Shown one piece after another: positions 25,167 to 36,815 of a stretch of DNA of 41,219 nt. Source of the stretch: Acidobacteriota bacterium (GTDB lineage Bacteria; Actinomycetota; Acidimicrobiia; Acidimicrobiales; Ilumatobacteraceae). Location of the stretch: the NCBI GenBank assembly GCA_018970175.1, contig JAGWWV010000018.1:1-41219 (forward strand). The letters are read 5' to 3'. The notes beneath the pieces were generated by a model, which was not told where the DNA came from, did not search any database, and saw only the letters and a program-made list of their open reading frames with translations. Position numbers and translations under genes: made by a program. Every line of letters starts with the position of its first letter. Positions within the stretch are counted from its first letter, which is position 1.

Positions 25167-25643
25167 TCAGTCCAATTCTTCGAATTCGATCGCTGTGGCG
25201 AGGACTTCCTGCTGCATGACGTTCCGTTCGTAGGAGTCTCGTCGTTGCGCTGACAGAAGTGAGTCGATGACGCGTTTCTTCGTCGGTGCGCCATCGGTGT
25301 GGTCTGCGAGCCAACCATCGAGAACGGCAGCAGCAGTCGCGGCTTCGATGTTCGCACCAAGCCGCATCGCCCATCCGACGGATCCGTCGACAATCACCTC
25401 AGCGATCGTGACCAGTGCATCGGCCAGAATGAACCTCTCGTGGCAGATCGGTTCGCGCACCTGCAGTTGGACCGTTCCCACCTGTGCCTCACGAACGCGT
25501 TCGAGCGAGCCGATGTCTCCCGCATCAATGAGCGAATTGACGAGAGACACGATCTCCGCATCGGCCATCTGGGCGGCAATGGCGCACGTCTCCTCGCGGC
25601 TCGGTGAATTCGCAGTGTGTTCATTTCTGGGGAAGATCGGCAC
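25167..25643 (-). CDS. phnG: C-P lyase core subunit PhnG
   Basis: From GTG 25643 this is 158 residues, close to the usual 150. PhnG is the small core subunit partnering PhnI. The sequence is divergent but keeps the family pattern: REETCAIAAQMADAEIVSLV (helical start), VREAQVGTVQLQVREP, ADALVTIAEVIVDGSVGWAMRLG and IEAATAAAVLDGWLAD. First gene of the operon. The start is uncertain: GTG 25643 is preferred, ATG 25568 would cut the conserved helix, and the frame stays open to 25757. Starting at 25757 would put the PHO-like repeat (25705-25726) inside the gene and leave little room for the divergent promoters. Confidence 0.85.
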   Translation of the reverse strand: MPIFPRNEHTANSPSREETCAIAAQMADAEIVSLVNSLIDAGDIGSLERVREAQVGTVQLQVREPICHERFILADALVTIAEVIVDGSVGWAMRLGANIEAATAAAVLDGWLADHTDGAPTKKRVIDSLLSAQRRDSYERNVMQQEVLATAIEFEELD

Positions 25644-25704
25644 GGCCGGAAAAATACGCTCCCTCGGTGTCCACGACTTGATCGCTCGGTGCACTCGAGC
25701 AAGA

Positions 25705-25726
25705 GTTCGATGAACGTTGTCTGAAC
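25705..25726. promoter_or_regulatory. PHO-box-like 11-bp direct repeat between the divergent phn operons
   Basis: Two 11-base units, GTTCGATGAAC and GTTGTCTGAAC, lie head to tail; on the minus strand they read GTTCAGACAAC and GTTCATCGAAC. Eleven-base periodicity with GTTCA cores is the hallmark of actinobacterial PhoP boxes, though the CC of the consensus is missing. The site is 62 bases from the preferred phnG start and 119 bases from the secreted propeller gene, so it could serve one or both operons. Confidence 0.4.
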
Positions 25727-25844
25727 AAGCAGAGATTGGAAAAATCCCTCCGCACAAGTTCGCTCCAAGACTTCAGACTTCATTCGTTTGTATGTCATCT
25801 CACGACCACATGGGATCTACGTGTCTCATTTATCTTCGCGTTTC

Positions 25845-27842
25845 ATGACACGAAAAAAGAAGCTGATTATTCTCCCGTTTGCGGCCGCCGTTGGATTTTC
25901 GGCGGCGGGCCTCATTGCTCCGGACAATCTGAGATCTGTTTCGGCCGATGTCTCCACGACCGCTGGTCTCCGATTTGTCGGTCGGTGGACGAGTGGGAGT
26001 GGTCTTGGGGGAGCCGAGATCTCCGCGTATGACCCCGCAACCAGTCGCTTGTTCGTGACCAACGGGAAGACGAACCAGATTGACATCGTCGACATCTCGA
26101 GACCCCAGAATCCCGTGAAGGTGAAGTCGATCGACCTCGCCTCAAAGGGCGTGACCGGCGTCCAGAGCGTCGCCACCAAGAACGGTCTCGTCGCGGTTGC
26201 GGCTTCGGTCGGAGGCAACAACCAGGCCAATGGGAAGGTGTTCCTCACGGACACCAATGGTGTCGCCGTCAAAGGCGCGGAGGACGGCATTGGCGTCGGC
26301 GCACTGCCTGACCATGTGTCATTTTCACCCGATGGGCGGTACGTTCTGACGGCTGACGAAGGCGAGCCGCAGTCGTATTGCAAGGCAGCGGATGGCTCGT
26401 TGCCAAAGACCACGGACCCATACGGATCAGTGTCGATCATCGACGTCGGTGGCACAACACCAAGCGCCGCGACCATCGTCAACTTCGAGTTGTACAACGA
26501 CCGGGCAACGTCGCTGGTTTTCCAGGGTGGCCGGGTGTTCGGGCCCGGTGCGAGTCTTGCGCAGGACTTGGAGCCCGAGTACATCGCAGTGTCGCCTGAC
26601 AGCAAGTACGCCTATGTCACGCTGCAGGAAAACAATTCGGTAGCGACGATCGACCTCGCAACCAAAACGGTCAAGTCGATCGTCGGTCTTGGATTCAAGA
26701 AGCACTCCGAGTTGTACAAGGGAATCGACGCGGTTTCGGATGGGGGGCCGAATGTTGCGCAACCAAACGTCCTCGGCATGTACCAACCCGACGCGATTGC
26801 CACGATCACAGGTCCAGACGGACTGGAGTATCTCGTTACGGCGAACGAGGGAGATGCCCGTTCGTATCCGTGTCTGCTCGGTGGAACTGACACGGCGAAG
26901 GCTCAGGACGAAGAAGCAAAACTCTCCGGCGTCGCAGATACAACCGATACGGTGATTTCCGACGTCGCAAAACTGGTTCCCTCGCTCGGTGTGACCCCAT
27001 TTGCCCCGGCGAATCCGCGGTTGAGTTCGATCACATCTTCTACCAAGGTGAAGACGGCCTATTCATTCGGAGCGCGTTCGATTTCCGTCTGGCAGCCCGA
27101 GAACGACACCGAGGGTGTCGACACGATGACGCAGGTATGGGACTCGGGCGACCAACTGGAACAGCTGATTGCCCGACTTCGGCCGACGTTCTTCAACGCC
27201 GACTGGGACACAACCAGCGGACTCATCAAGTCCGTAGATGCGCGTTCGACGAAGAAAGGTCCCGAGCCCGAAGGCGTCGCGGTGGGTGAGGCATACGGCA
27301 AGACGTGGATTGCCGCCGGACTTGAACGCGACGGAGGGGTTGTCTTGTATGACGCATCAATCCCTCGCGCTCCCGTGCTGATTGACTACGTGAATACCTC
27401 GGTCCCATCCGGCAATCTGACCGCCGGTACAGCGGGTGACGTGTCGCCGGAGGGCATCCTCTTCGTGAGCCCGGACGACAGTCCGACGGACAGCGCCCTT
27501 GTGATCGTTTCGTACGAGTTGTCCGGCACGGTCGGAATCTACGAAATTCCCCGCAAGACGCCTTCGGAACCACGCAAGGTGAAGGCAACCGCTGCTCAGG
27601 GCTTCGTCTCGCTGCGATTTGAAGTCCCGACCGTCCCGGGATGGGCGGGAGACATTACCTACACGGCACGGTGCTCGGTGGTCGGTGACAAGGGAGTCCT
27701 TGTTGGATCCGCGAGAAAGTCGCCGCTGCGTGTCGCGATACCCCGAGCCATGAGTGGGTCACCGGTGTCGTGCACGGTGTCATCTGCGTCATCCCTCGGA
27801 ATGGGCCTTGCATCAAAGAGAGTCGTGGTGACGACAAAGTAA
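25845..27842 (+). CDS. Secreted beta-propeller protein (choice-of-anchor I type) with C-terminal Fn3-like domain
   Basis: A 665-residue exported protein. The N-terminus MTRKKKLIILPFAAAVGF with a hydrophobic core is a signal peptide, which fixes the start at ATG 25845 instead of an upstream GTG-type frame. Residues about 40-570 form beta-propeller-like repeats (FVGRWTSGSGLGGAEISAYD, RLFVTNG, LPDHVSFSPDGRYVLTADEGEP, EYIAVSPDSKYAYVTLQEN) resembling choice-of-anchor I proteins, some of which are annotated as phosphatase-like. Residues about 575-665 look like a fibronectin type III domain (EPRKVKATAAQGFVSLRFEVP). No membrane anchor follows. It leads the phnDCE arm, so an extracellular role in binding or hydrolysing organophosphorus compounds is plausible but unproven. 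Confidence 0.85.
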   Translation: MTRKKKLIILPFAAAVGFSAAGLIAPDNLRSVSADVSTTAGLRFVGRWTSGSGLGGAEISAYDPATSRLFVTNGKTNQIDIVDISRPQNPVKVKSIDLASKGVTGVQSVATKNGLVAVAASVGGNNQANGKVFLTDTNGVAVKGAEDGIGVGALPDHVSFSPDGRYVLTADEGEPQSYCKAADGSLPKTTDPYGSVSIIDVGGTTPSAATIVNFELYNDRATSLVFQGGRVFGPGASLAQDLEPEYIAVSPDSKYAYVTLQENNSVATIDLATKTVKSIVGLGFKKHSELYKGIDAVSDGGPNVAQPNVLGMYQPDAIATITGPDGLEYLVTANEGDARSYPCLLGGTDTAKAQDEEAKLSGVADTTDTVISDVAKLVPSLGVTPFAPANPRLSSITSSTKVKTAYSFGARSISVWQPENDTEGVDTMTQVWDSGDQLEQLIARLRPTFFNADWDTTSGLIKSVDARSTKKGPEPEGVAVGEAYGKTWIAAGLERDGGVVLYDASIPRAPVLIDYVNTSVPSGNLTAGTAGDVSPEGILFVSPDDSPTDSALVIVSYELSGTVGIYEIPRKTPSEPRKVKATAAQGFVSLRFEVPTVPGWAGDITYTARCSVVGDKGVLVGSARKSPLRVAIPRAMSGSPVSCTVSSASSLGMGLASKRVVVTTK

Positions 27843-27921
27843 ACGAGCCGTATCCAATTTCAGTCATGCCACTTGAAAGAACCCGTCTTAGCAAACAACA
27901 AATGATCAAAAAGGAGAAAAT

Positions 27922-29028
27922 GTGAACCTCAAACGTCTCAGCAAGCTGATTGCAGTTTCGTCAGTCACCATGATTCTTGCCGGATTGACCTCGACCGGTG
28001 TTTCGGCCGCTGCGGCCAGCCCCAAACCGGGCGCGCCGTGCACGAAGGAACAGTACGGAAAGGTCGTCAAAGCCGGTCAAGCATCGGTGCAGTGCACGTT
28101 CAACTCGAAGTCAAAGAAGTACATCTGGAGAGCGGTCGCCACGACCGCTACCACGGCGCCCACAATCGATCTCGCGCGGCTCGACAAGAAGGGCTGGCCT
28201 TCGAAGTTGGTCATCGGAGGTGTACCTGCCGAGAACGTCGCGACGATGCAGACGAAGTGGCAGGGTTTGGTCGACATGTTGAAGGCGGAACTTGGTATTC
28301 CGGTCGAGTTCTACGCGGCGACGTCGTATGCGGGTGTGATCGAGGCGTCGATCGCGGGGAAGATCGACGTCGTGGCCTGGGGTGCGATGTCCTACATCGT
28401 CGCCAAGCTCAACGGGGCAAAGATCGAGCCGGTCGGCATCAGCAAATATCTCGACAACACCACGTCGTACACGTCGAAACTGTGGGTGAAGTCCGGAAGT
28501 CCGATTTCCGGCATCAAGGATCTGAAGGGCAAGAAGGTCTGTTTCGTCAGCGCGACATCGACGTCCGGAAACCTCATTCCGACCGAGGGCATCTTGAACG
28601 CAGGATTGACCACCAAGGACATGACCGTCGATTACAAGGGTACGCACTCGAACTCGATCCTCGGATTGTCGAAAGACCAATGCGAGGCAGCCTTCGCATG
28701 CTGTTTGACCTTCGGCGAAGGCGACCTCGCCGCTCTGAAACCCGCCGACTACAAGATGGTCTGGGAGTCTGGCCCGATTCCGAACGGACCGTTCTCCATT
28801 CGCACCACCCTCCCCGCATCGCTGAAGGCGGCAGTGATCAATGCCATTCTGACGAAGGCAAACAAGGAACACTTCGTCTCGAAGGGCTACAACGGATGTA
28901 CCGTCGTGGCAACGTGCGTGATTATCGAGGACAAGAACGTGGGCTCGATTGTCGAAGTCAAGGACTCTTTCTACGACTACATTCGCGCGGTCTGCGAGGC
29001 AACCAAGAGTTCGTCGTGCAAGGCGTAA
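27922..29028 (+). CDS. phnD: Phosphonate ABC transporter substrate-binding protein PhnD
   Basis: A 368-residue periplasmic-type binding protein with a signal peptide (LSKLIAVSSVTMILAGLTSTGVSAAAA). After cleavage an extra segment of about 50 residues with Cys40 and Cys58 (GAPCTKEQYGKV...VQCTF) precedes the PhnD fold. Such a Cys-pair lead is not part of classical PhnD. The binding domain includes GVPAENVATMQTKWQGLVDML, YAGVIEASIAGKIDVVAWGAMSYI, LWVKSGSPISGIKDLKGKKVCFVSATSTSGNL and the DQC-E region. Start is GTG 27922 with AAGGAG five bases before it; the ATG two bases earlier runs straight into TGA. It delivers phosphonate to PhnC/PhnE. Confidence 0.93.
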   Translation: MNLKRLSKLIAVSSVTMILAGLTSTGVSAAAASPKPGAPCTKEQYGKVVKAGQASVQCTFNSKSKKYIWRAVATTATTAPTIDLARLDKKGWPSKLVIGGVPAENVATMQTKWQGLVDMLKAELGIPVEFYAATSYAGVIEASIAGKIDVVAWGAMSYIVAKLNGAKIEPVGISKYLDNTTSYTSKLWVKSGSPISGIKDLKGKKVCFVSATSTSGNLIPTEGILNAGLTTKDMTVDYKGTHSNSILGLSKDQCEAAFACCLTFGEGDLAALKPADYKMVWESGPIPNGPFSIRTTLPASLKAAVINAILTKANKEHFVSKGYNGCTVVATCVIIEDKNVGSIVEVKDSFYDYIRAVCEATKSSSCKA

Positions 29029-29041
29029 TGTGCAAGGCGTA
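29016..29041 (+). repeat. 12-bp direct repeat at the phnD/phnC junction
   Basis: GTGCAAGGCGTA occurs at 29016-29027 and again at 29030-29041, separated by two bases. The first copy holds the last phnD codons and two bases of its stop; the second begins with the GTG used as phnC start, and the AAGG of the first copy serves as its ribosome binding site. Confidence 0.8.
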
Positions 29042-29842
29042 GATGCTCGAGGGAGCGACGCGGTCGTTTCGATCGCGTCGCTCTCCAAGCGGTTTCCGAA
29101 CGGAACCGTAGCGGTTGACAATGTTTCGTTCGATGTGCCCTCGGGGCAGGTTCTCGGGCTGCTGGGACTTTCGGGCTCAGGGAAGTCGACACTCATGAGA
29201 CTCGTGAACGGACTCCACAGGCCAACCAGTGGGCACGTCAAGGTGCTGGGCACGACGGTCGACGAATGTTCGCCGCGCGAACTCCGGGAGATGCGCCGTG
29301 ACATTGGCTTCATCTTTCAACAGTTTGGCCTCGTCGGCCGAATGACGTGCATCGAAAACGTTCTCGTTGGCGCGTTGGGTCGCTTGCGTGGTCCCCGTCT
29401 TGGCGTGCGCTCGTACCCAAAGAACCTCCGTCGGCAGGCACTTGAGCGACTTGATCGTGTCGGTCTGCTCCCGCAAGCGTTTCAGCGCGCCGACACGTTG
29501 TCTGGCGGGCAAATGCAACGCGTTGCGATTGCTCGCAGCCTGATGCAGGAGCCCAAGGTGTTGCTAGCGGACGAGCCCGTTGCCTCGTTGGACCCCGAAT
29601 CCTCGGTTCAGGTTCTTGACCTCATCAGCCAGATTGCCCGGGAGGATGGCATGACCGTCATCTGCAGTCTCCACCAGGTTGAACTCGCCATCGGTCGTAC
29701 TGATCGCCTGATCGGGTTGCGCGACGGTCGTGTCGTCCTCGATCGCCTCACCGCTGGGGCAGATCAGGAATCGATCATGCGCCTGTACCGTCGCAGCGGT
29801 GCAGCCGAGGGCACACCGGATCCCGCTCGGCAATTCGCGTGA
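29030..29842 (+). CDS. phnC: Phosphonate ABC transporter ATP-binding protein PhnC
   Basis: A 270-residue importer ATPase. Motifs are Walker A GLSGSGKSTLMRL, Q-loop FIFQQFGLVGRMTCIENVLVGALGR (typical of PhnC), signature LSGGQMQRVAIARSL and Walker B VLLADEPVASLD followed by CSLHQVELA. The GTG at 29030 lies one base after the phnD stop and is preceded by AAGG; an ATG at 28949 would overlap phnD by 80 bases and is rejected. The stop overlaps the phnE GTG (GTGA), so phnDCE are coupled. Confidence 0.94.
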   Translation: MQGVDARGSDAVVSIASLSKRFPNGTVAVDNVSFDVPSGQVLGLLGLSGSGKSTLMRLVNGLHRPTSGHVKVLGTTVDECSPRELREMRRDIGFIFQQFGLVGRMTCIENVLVGALGRLRGPRLGVRSYPKNLRRQALERLDRVGLLPQAFQRADTLSGGQMQRVAIARSLMQEPKVLLADEPVASLDPESSVQVLDLISQIAREDGMTVICSLHQVELAIGRTDRLIGLRDGRVVLDRLTAGADQESIMRLYRRSGAAEGTPDPARQFA

Positions 29843-31521
29843 CGAACGTCGATCGAGCGGTACAGCTCGCGCCACGACTCGATCGTCAGGTCGTTCTCAA
29901 AGTCCTGTTTGTCGGGGGGCTCTTGAGTTCCTTTGTCTGGGGATGGACTCATCTCGACATGTCGATTCTCGGATTTTTCAAGGATCTCGGGAACGTCGGA
30001 AACCTCTTGAAGAGGATGTATCCACCTGACTTTTCCGAGACCGGACGCATCGTGGAGTCGATGGCCGAGACAGTTTGGATGGCCTTGCTGGGCACGGTTG
30101 GTGCTGTGGTCCTGAGCTATCCGCTGGCCATCGGAGCCGCTGCGAACACAACGCCACATCGTGCGGTTCGGGGAGTCTGTCGAAGTGTCATTTCGCTCTC
30201 GAGAGCGGTACCGGAACTGATTCTCGCCGCGATTTTTGTCACAGCATTCGCGCCCGGGCCGTTTCCCGGCGTGCTCGCACTTGCGCTCCACTCGATCGGG
30301 ATGATCGGTCGTTTGTTTGCCGACGCTATCGAGACGGCAGTTGAACCTCCACGTGAAGCTGTGATCTCGGTTGGTTCGAGCCGTCGCCAGATGATCAGAT
30401 CGGCAATCATTCCACAGGCACTGCCATCGATGATCGCGACCGCACTCTTTCGATTCGAGATCAACCTGCGAGGTTCTGCGGTCCTCGGACTCGTCGGCGC
30501 TGGCGGGATCGGACTTGTCATCTCTGAGTCGCTCGAGACGATTCAATACAAACCAGCCCTGGCGGCCGTCGCAGTCTTGTTCGTGGTCATCTTGGCCATC
30601 GAATTGGCGTCATCTGCCGTCCGCCGATCGCTCATTGGTGAGGCCGCAAACCTCGTATTGCAGTCCCAGCATCAAAGTCTCTTCTCTCGGTTCATGGTGC
30701 GACGGGACTCCGAGCGCATTCGCCGAGCTGAAACAACTCGTGCAATCTCACCACCATGGACGTCGGACAGGTTGTTTCGCGTTGGTGCAGCAACGTTGGC
30801 GCTTGCGCTCGTTGCTGTTGCACTTTTCAGCGTCGACATCGCGTGGCTTTCCGCTTTGCGCAATATCGACGAAATCGGAATCGTCTTGGGCCAGATGGTT
30901 CCACCAAGCTTTGTAGGTGAGAGAAACCTGGTCGTATCAGGGCTCCTCGAATCAGTGGCGATTTCGATCGTTTCCACGACGCTTGGGGTCGTAGTCGCGC
31001 TACCGCTCGGAGTTCTGATGGCTCGAAACGTCAATCTTCGACGCTGGTTGGCTACGGTTTCGCGAGTTGTCGTACTGGCCCTGCGCGGATTGCCAGAGTT
31101 GATCATCGCCGTCATCTTCGTGGCCGCGATGGGACTTGGGCCGGTTCCCGGAACTCTGGCACTTTCCGTTACGGTTGCTGTCTTCGCTGCAAAACTCTTT
31201 GCGGACACGATGGAGGAGGTGAGTCCTGCTCCGCGCGAGGCGGTGGTCTCAGTTGGGGCGAGTCGTCCTCAAGAGTTTGTTGCCTCCCTCATCCCGCAAT
31301 TCGTTTCACCGTTCATCGCCCATCTCTTCTATCTGCTCGACGTGTTCTTCCGCTCGTCGACCGTTCTTGGAATCGTCGGAGGCGGAGGCATCGGCTATCT
31401 GTTGATTCAGTCGATTCGAGTCTTCGAGTACCAACTCACGAGCATGATCATTCTCGGAGTATTCGCCATCGTTCTCGTACTTGAGTGGCTTGGGGTTGCA
31501 GTCAAGCGACTTTATCGTTGA
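29839..31521 (+). CDS. phnE: Double-length phosphonate permease PhnE (two fused PhnE domains)
   Basis: A 560-residue permease made of two PhnE units. The first (about residues 1-270) has LSRAVPELILAAIFVTAFAPGPFPGVLALALHS, the EAA-like coupling segment AIETAVEPPREAVISVGSSRRQMIRSAIIPQALP and GLVGAGGIGLVI. The second (about 310-560) repeats these as LRGLPELIIAVIFVAAMGLGPVPGTLALS, EVSPAPREAVVSVGASRPQEFVASLIPQ and GIVGGGGIGYLLI. A charged linker (FMVRRDSERIRRAETTRA) joins them. Classical PhnE is one domain of 250-280 residues working as a dimer, so this is a covalent dimer. The GTG start overlaps phnC. It converges on the flavin reductase gene five bases away. Confidence 0.94.
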   Translation: MTNVDRAVQLAPRLDRQVVLKVLFVGGLLSSFVWGWTHLDMSILGFFKDLGNVGNLLKRMYPPDFSETGRIVESMAETVWMALLGTVGAVVLSYPLAIGAAANTTPHRAVRGVCRSVISLSRAVPELILAAIFVTAFAPGPFPGVLALALHSIGMIGRLFADAIETAVEPPREAVISVGSSRRQMIRSAIIPQALPSMIATALFRFEINLRGSAVLGLVGAGGIGLVISESLETIQYKPALAAVAVLFVVILAIELASSAVRRSLIGEAANLVLQSQHQSLFSRFMVRRDSERIRRAETTRAISPPWTSDRLFRVGAATLALALVAVALFSVDIAWLSALRNIDEIGIVLGQMVPPSFVGERNLVVSGLLESVAISIVSTTLGVVVALPLGVLMARNVNLRRWLATVSRVVVLALRGLPELIIAVIFVAAMGLGPVPGTLALSVTVAVFAAKLFADTMEEVSPAPREAVVSVGASRPQEFVASLIPQFVSPFIAHLFYLLDVFFRSSTVLGIVGGGGIGYLLIQSIRVFEYQLTSMIILGVFAIVLVLEWLGVAVKRLYR

Positions 31522-31525
31522 CGTC

Positions 31526-32104
31526 TCAGTCGTCGTCACCCGCGTCGTCGGCCGGCGCATCGAAACCCGCCGCAGCAAGACGCGCAAGCAGTTCGTCGCG
31601 CGGACTCTCGCCGGGGGCACGCGCCTTGTCGGCGGCTACGCGCCACCCGTGACGCGACGAATACACGAGGGGCGGGTCCTTCAGTCGGCCGTATCCGTAG
31701 TCGGTGACGCGGGCGAAGAACAGTTCGTGGTCGGCCATCGTCTTCGTATCGAAGATCTCGGCGTGCACCCACGCGAGACAATCCTTGACGACGGGGTGGC
31801 CGTTTTCTTCGATCAGGTATTCGTCGGCGATGTAGTGGAACTTGCGGCCGGGATACGAGAAGTACTGGCCGATGTGCACCTGGTCGCCGGCGAGGAACGA
31901 CGTGGTGAATGCCCCGCTCGCCACCATCAGCGGATACGTGTCGTGCTTGGGAGACACGCTGGCCATGATGATCGGTTCTTCGAACGACACTTGGGTGACC
32001 CAGTGCGATGTGTAGGCACGGGTGACGCCGTCGTGCCGAGCAGCGACGATCTCGACGCCTTTCACCGCCTGGCCGAGTGCGCGTTTCAGTTTTGGATCGA
32101 TCAC
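31526..32104 (-). CDS. Flavin reductase-like / FMN-binding domain protein
   Basis: A 192-residue protein with the split-barrel flavin-reductase fold (DIM6/NTAB family). It shows the order VEIVAARHDGVTRAYTSHWVTQVSFEEPIIMASVSP (phosphate and isoalloxazine contact region), GAFTTSFLAGDQ and DCLAWVHAEIFDTKTMADHELFFARVTDYG, the conserved D-H-xLF segment of the family. The acidic tail PADDAGDDD is likely disordered. It follows the nitroreductase gene by 27 bases on the same strand, suggesting a two-gene redox operon. These proteins supply reduced FMN or act as FMN-bound oxidoreductases; the partner is unknown. Confidence 0.88.
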   Translation of the reverse strand: MIDPKLKRALGQAVKGVEIVAARHDGVTRAYTSHWVTQVSFEEPIIMASVSPKHDTYPLMVASGAFTTSFLAGDQVHIGQYFSYPGRKFHYIADEYLIEENGHPVVKDCLAWVHAEIFDTKTMADHELFFARVTDYGYGRLKDPPLVYSSRHGWRVAADKARAPGESPRDELLARLAAAGFDAPADDAGDDD

Positions 32105-32131
32105 GATCGAACAGTCAACCCGACATGGGCG

Positions 32132-32797
32132 TCATGCGCCACTCGTGAGAGGTGAGCCGTCGAATCGATCGGTCGTGGCGAAGGATTCGACCGGGTTGCG
32201 TCGCAGCTTCGTCACGTGTTTGTCGACGTTGCCGAGAAAGATCGTTGCCACGAGAGCGTGACCGGATGGCAAGCCAAGAAGTGGCCCGGTGATCGGTTCT
32301 GCGCGCGTTGCGAACGTGGTCATCACTCCGCCGAGGCCCCGATCGCGAGCGGCCAGGAGAATGCTCCAGCAGAACGGATAGATCGACCCACCGCCGGAGA
32401 TGGGGGGCCGCGAGAGTTGCCCGTCCATCGTGGCGATGCGGGACAAGTCGGCGGCGACGGCGAGAACGACGGGAACGGATGCGATGTCGTCGAGAAGCGG
32501 AAATGGCACGTCGGCTGCAGCGGTCGTCAGTGGGGGTGCGCCGTCCACGACGGCAAACGGGGTTCGGCCCGTTTGCGCGAGCGCGATGTACTCGTTCCAC
32601 ACCGGTTTCATCGCTGCAGCGAGATCGCGGCGAACCGTAGTGTCCTTCACCACGGCGACACGCCAGGGCTGTCGGTTGCCACCGCTCGGCGCGAAGCGGG
32701 CATCGTCGAGAATCGAATACACGACCGAATTGGGCACGGCGTCACCGGTGAACGACCTGACGGAGGCGGTTTGACGGAGCGCGACGCGTGTTTCCAT
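32132..32797 (-). CDS. Nitroreductase family protein
   Basis: A 221-residue FMN-dependent oxidoreductase of the nitroreductase family. The N-terminal RQTASVRSFTGDAVPNSVVYSILDDARFAPSGGNRQPWRVAVVKD contains the FMN-phosphate Arg residues and the APSGGNRQPW motif. The C-terminal half has SGGGSIYPFCWSILLAARDRGLGGVMTT and LLGLPSGHALVATIFLGN, also family features. It starts at ATG 32797, divergent from the dehydrogenase gene by 67 bases, and is followed by the flavin reductase gene. The physiological substrate is unknown. Confidence 0.92.
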   Translation of the reverse strand: METRVALRQTASVRSFTGDAVPNSVVYSILDDARFAPSGGNRQPWRVAVVKDTTVRRDLAAAMKPVWNEYIALAQTGRTPFAVVDGAPPLTTAAADVPFPLLDDIASVPVVLAVAADLSRIATMDGQLSRPPISGGGSIYPFCWSILLAARDRGLGGVMTTFATRAEPITGPLLGLPSGHALVATIFLGNVDKHVTKLRRNPVESFATTDRFDGSPLTSGA

Positions 32798-32864
32798 GTC
32801 GGAAAACTAACCCCCGCCACGTCACAGCGCGCACTGTCATAATTGCCGTGGAAGGGGGAACGAC

Positions 32865-36781
<3,917 letters not shown>

Positions 36782-36815
36782 TAATTTCGCCCCGGATTCG
36801 CAAGGGGGCGAGACG

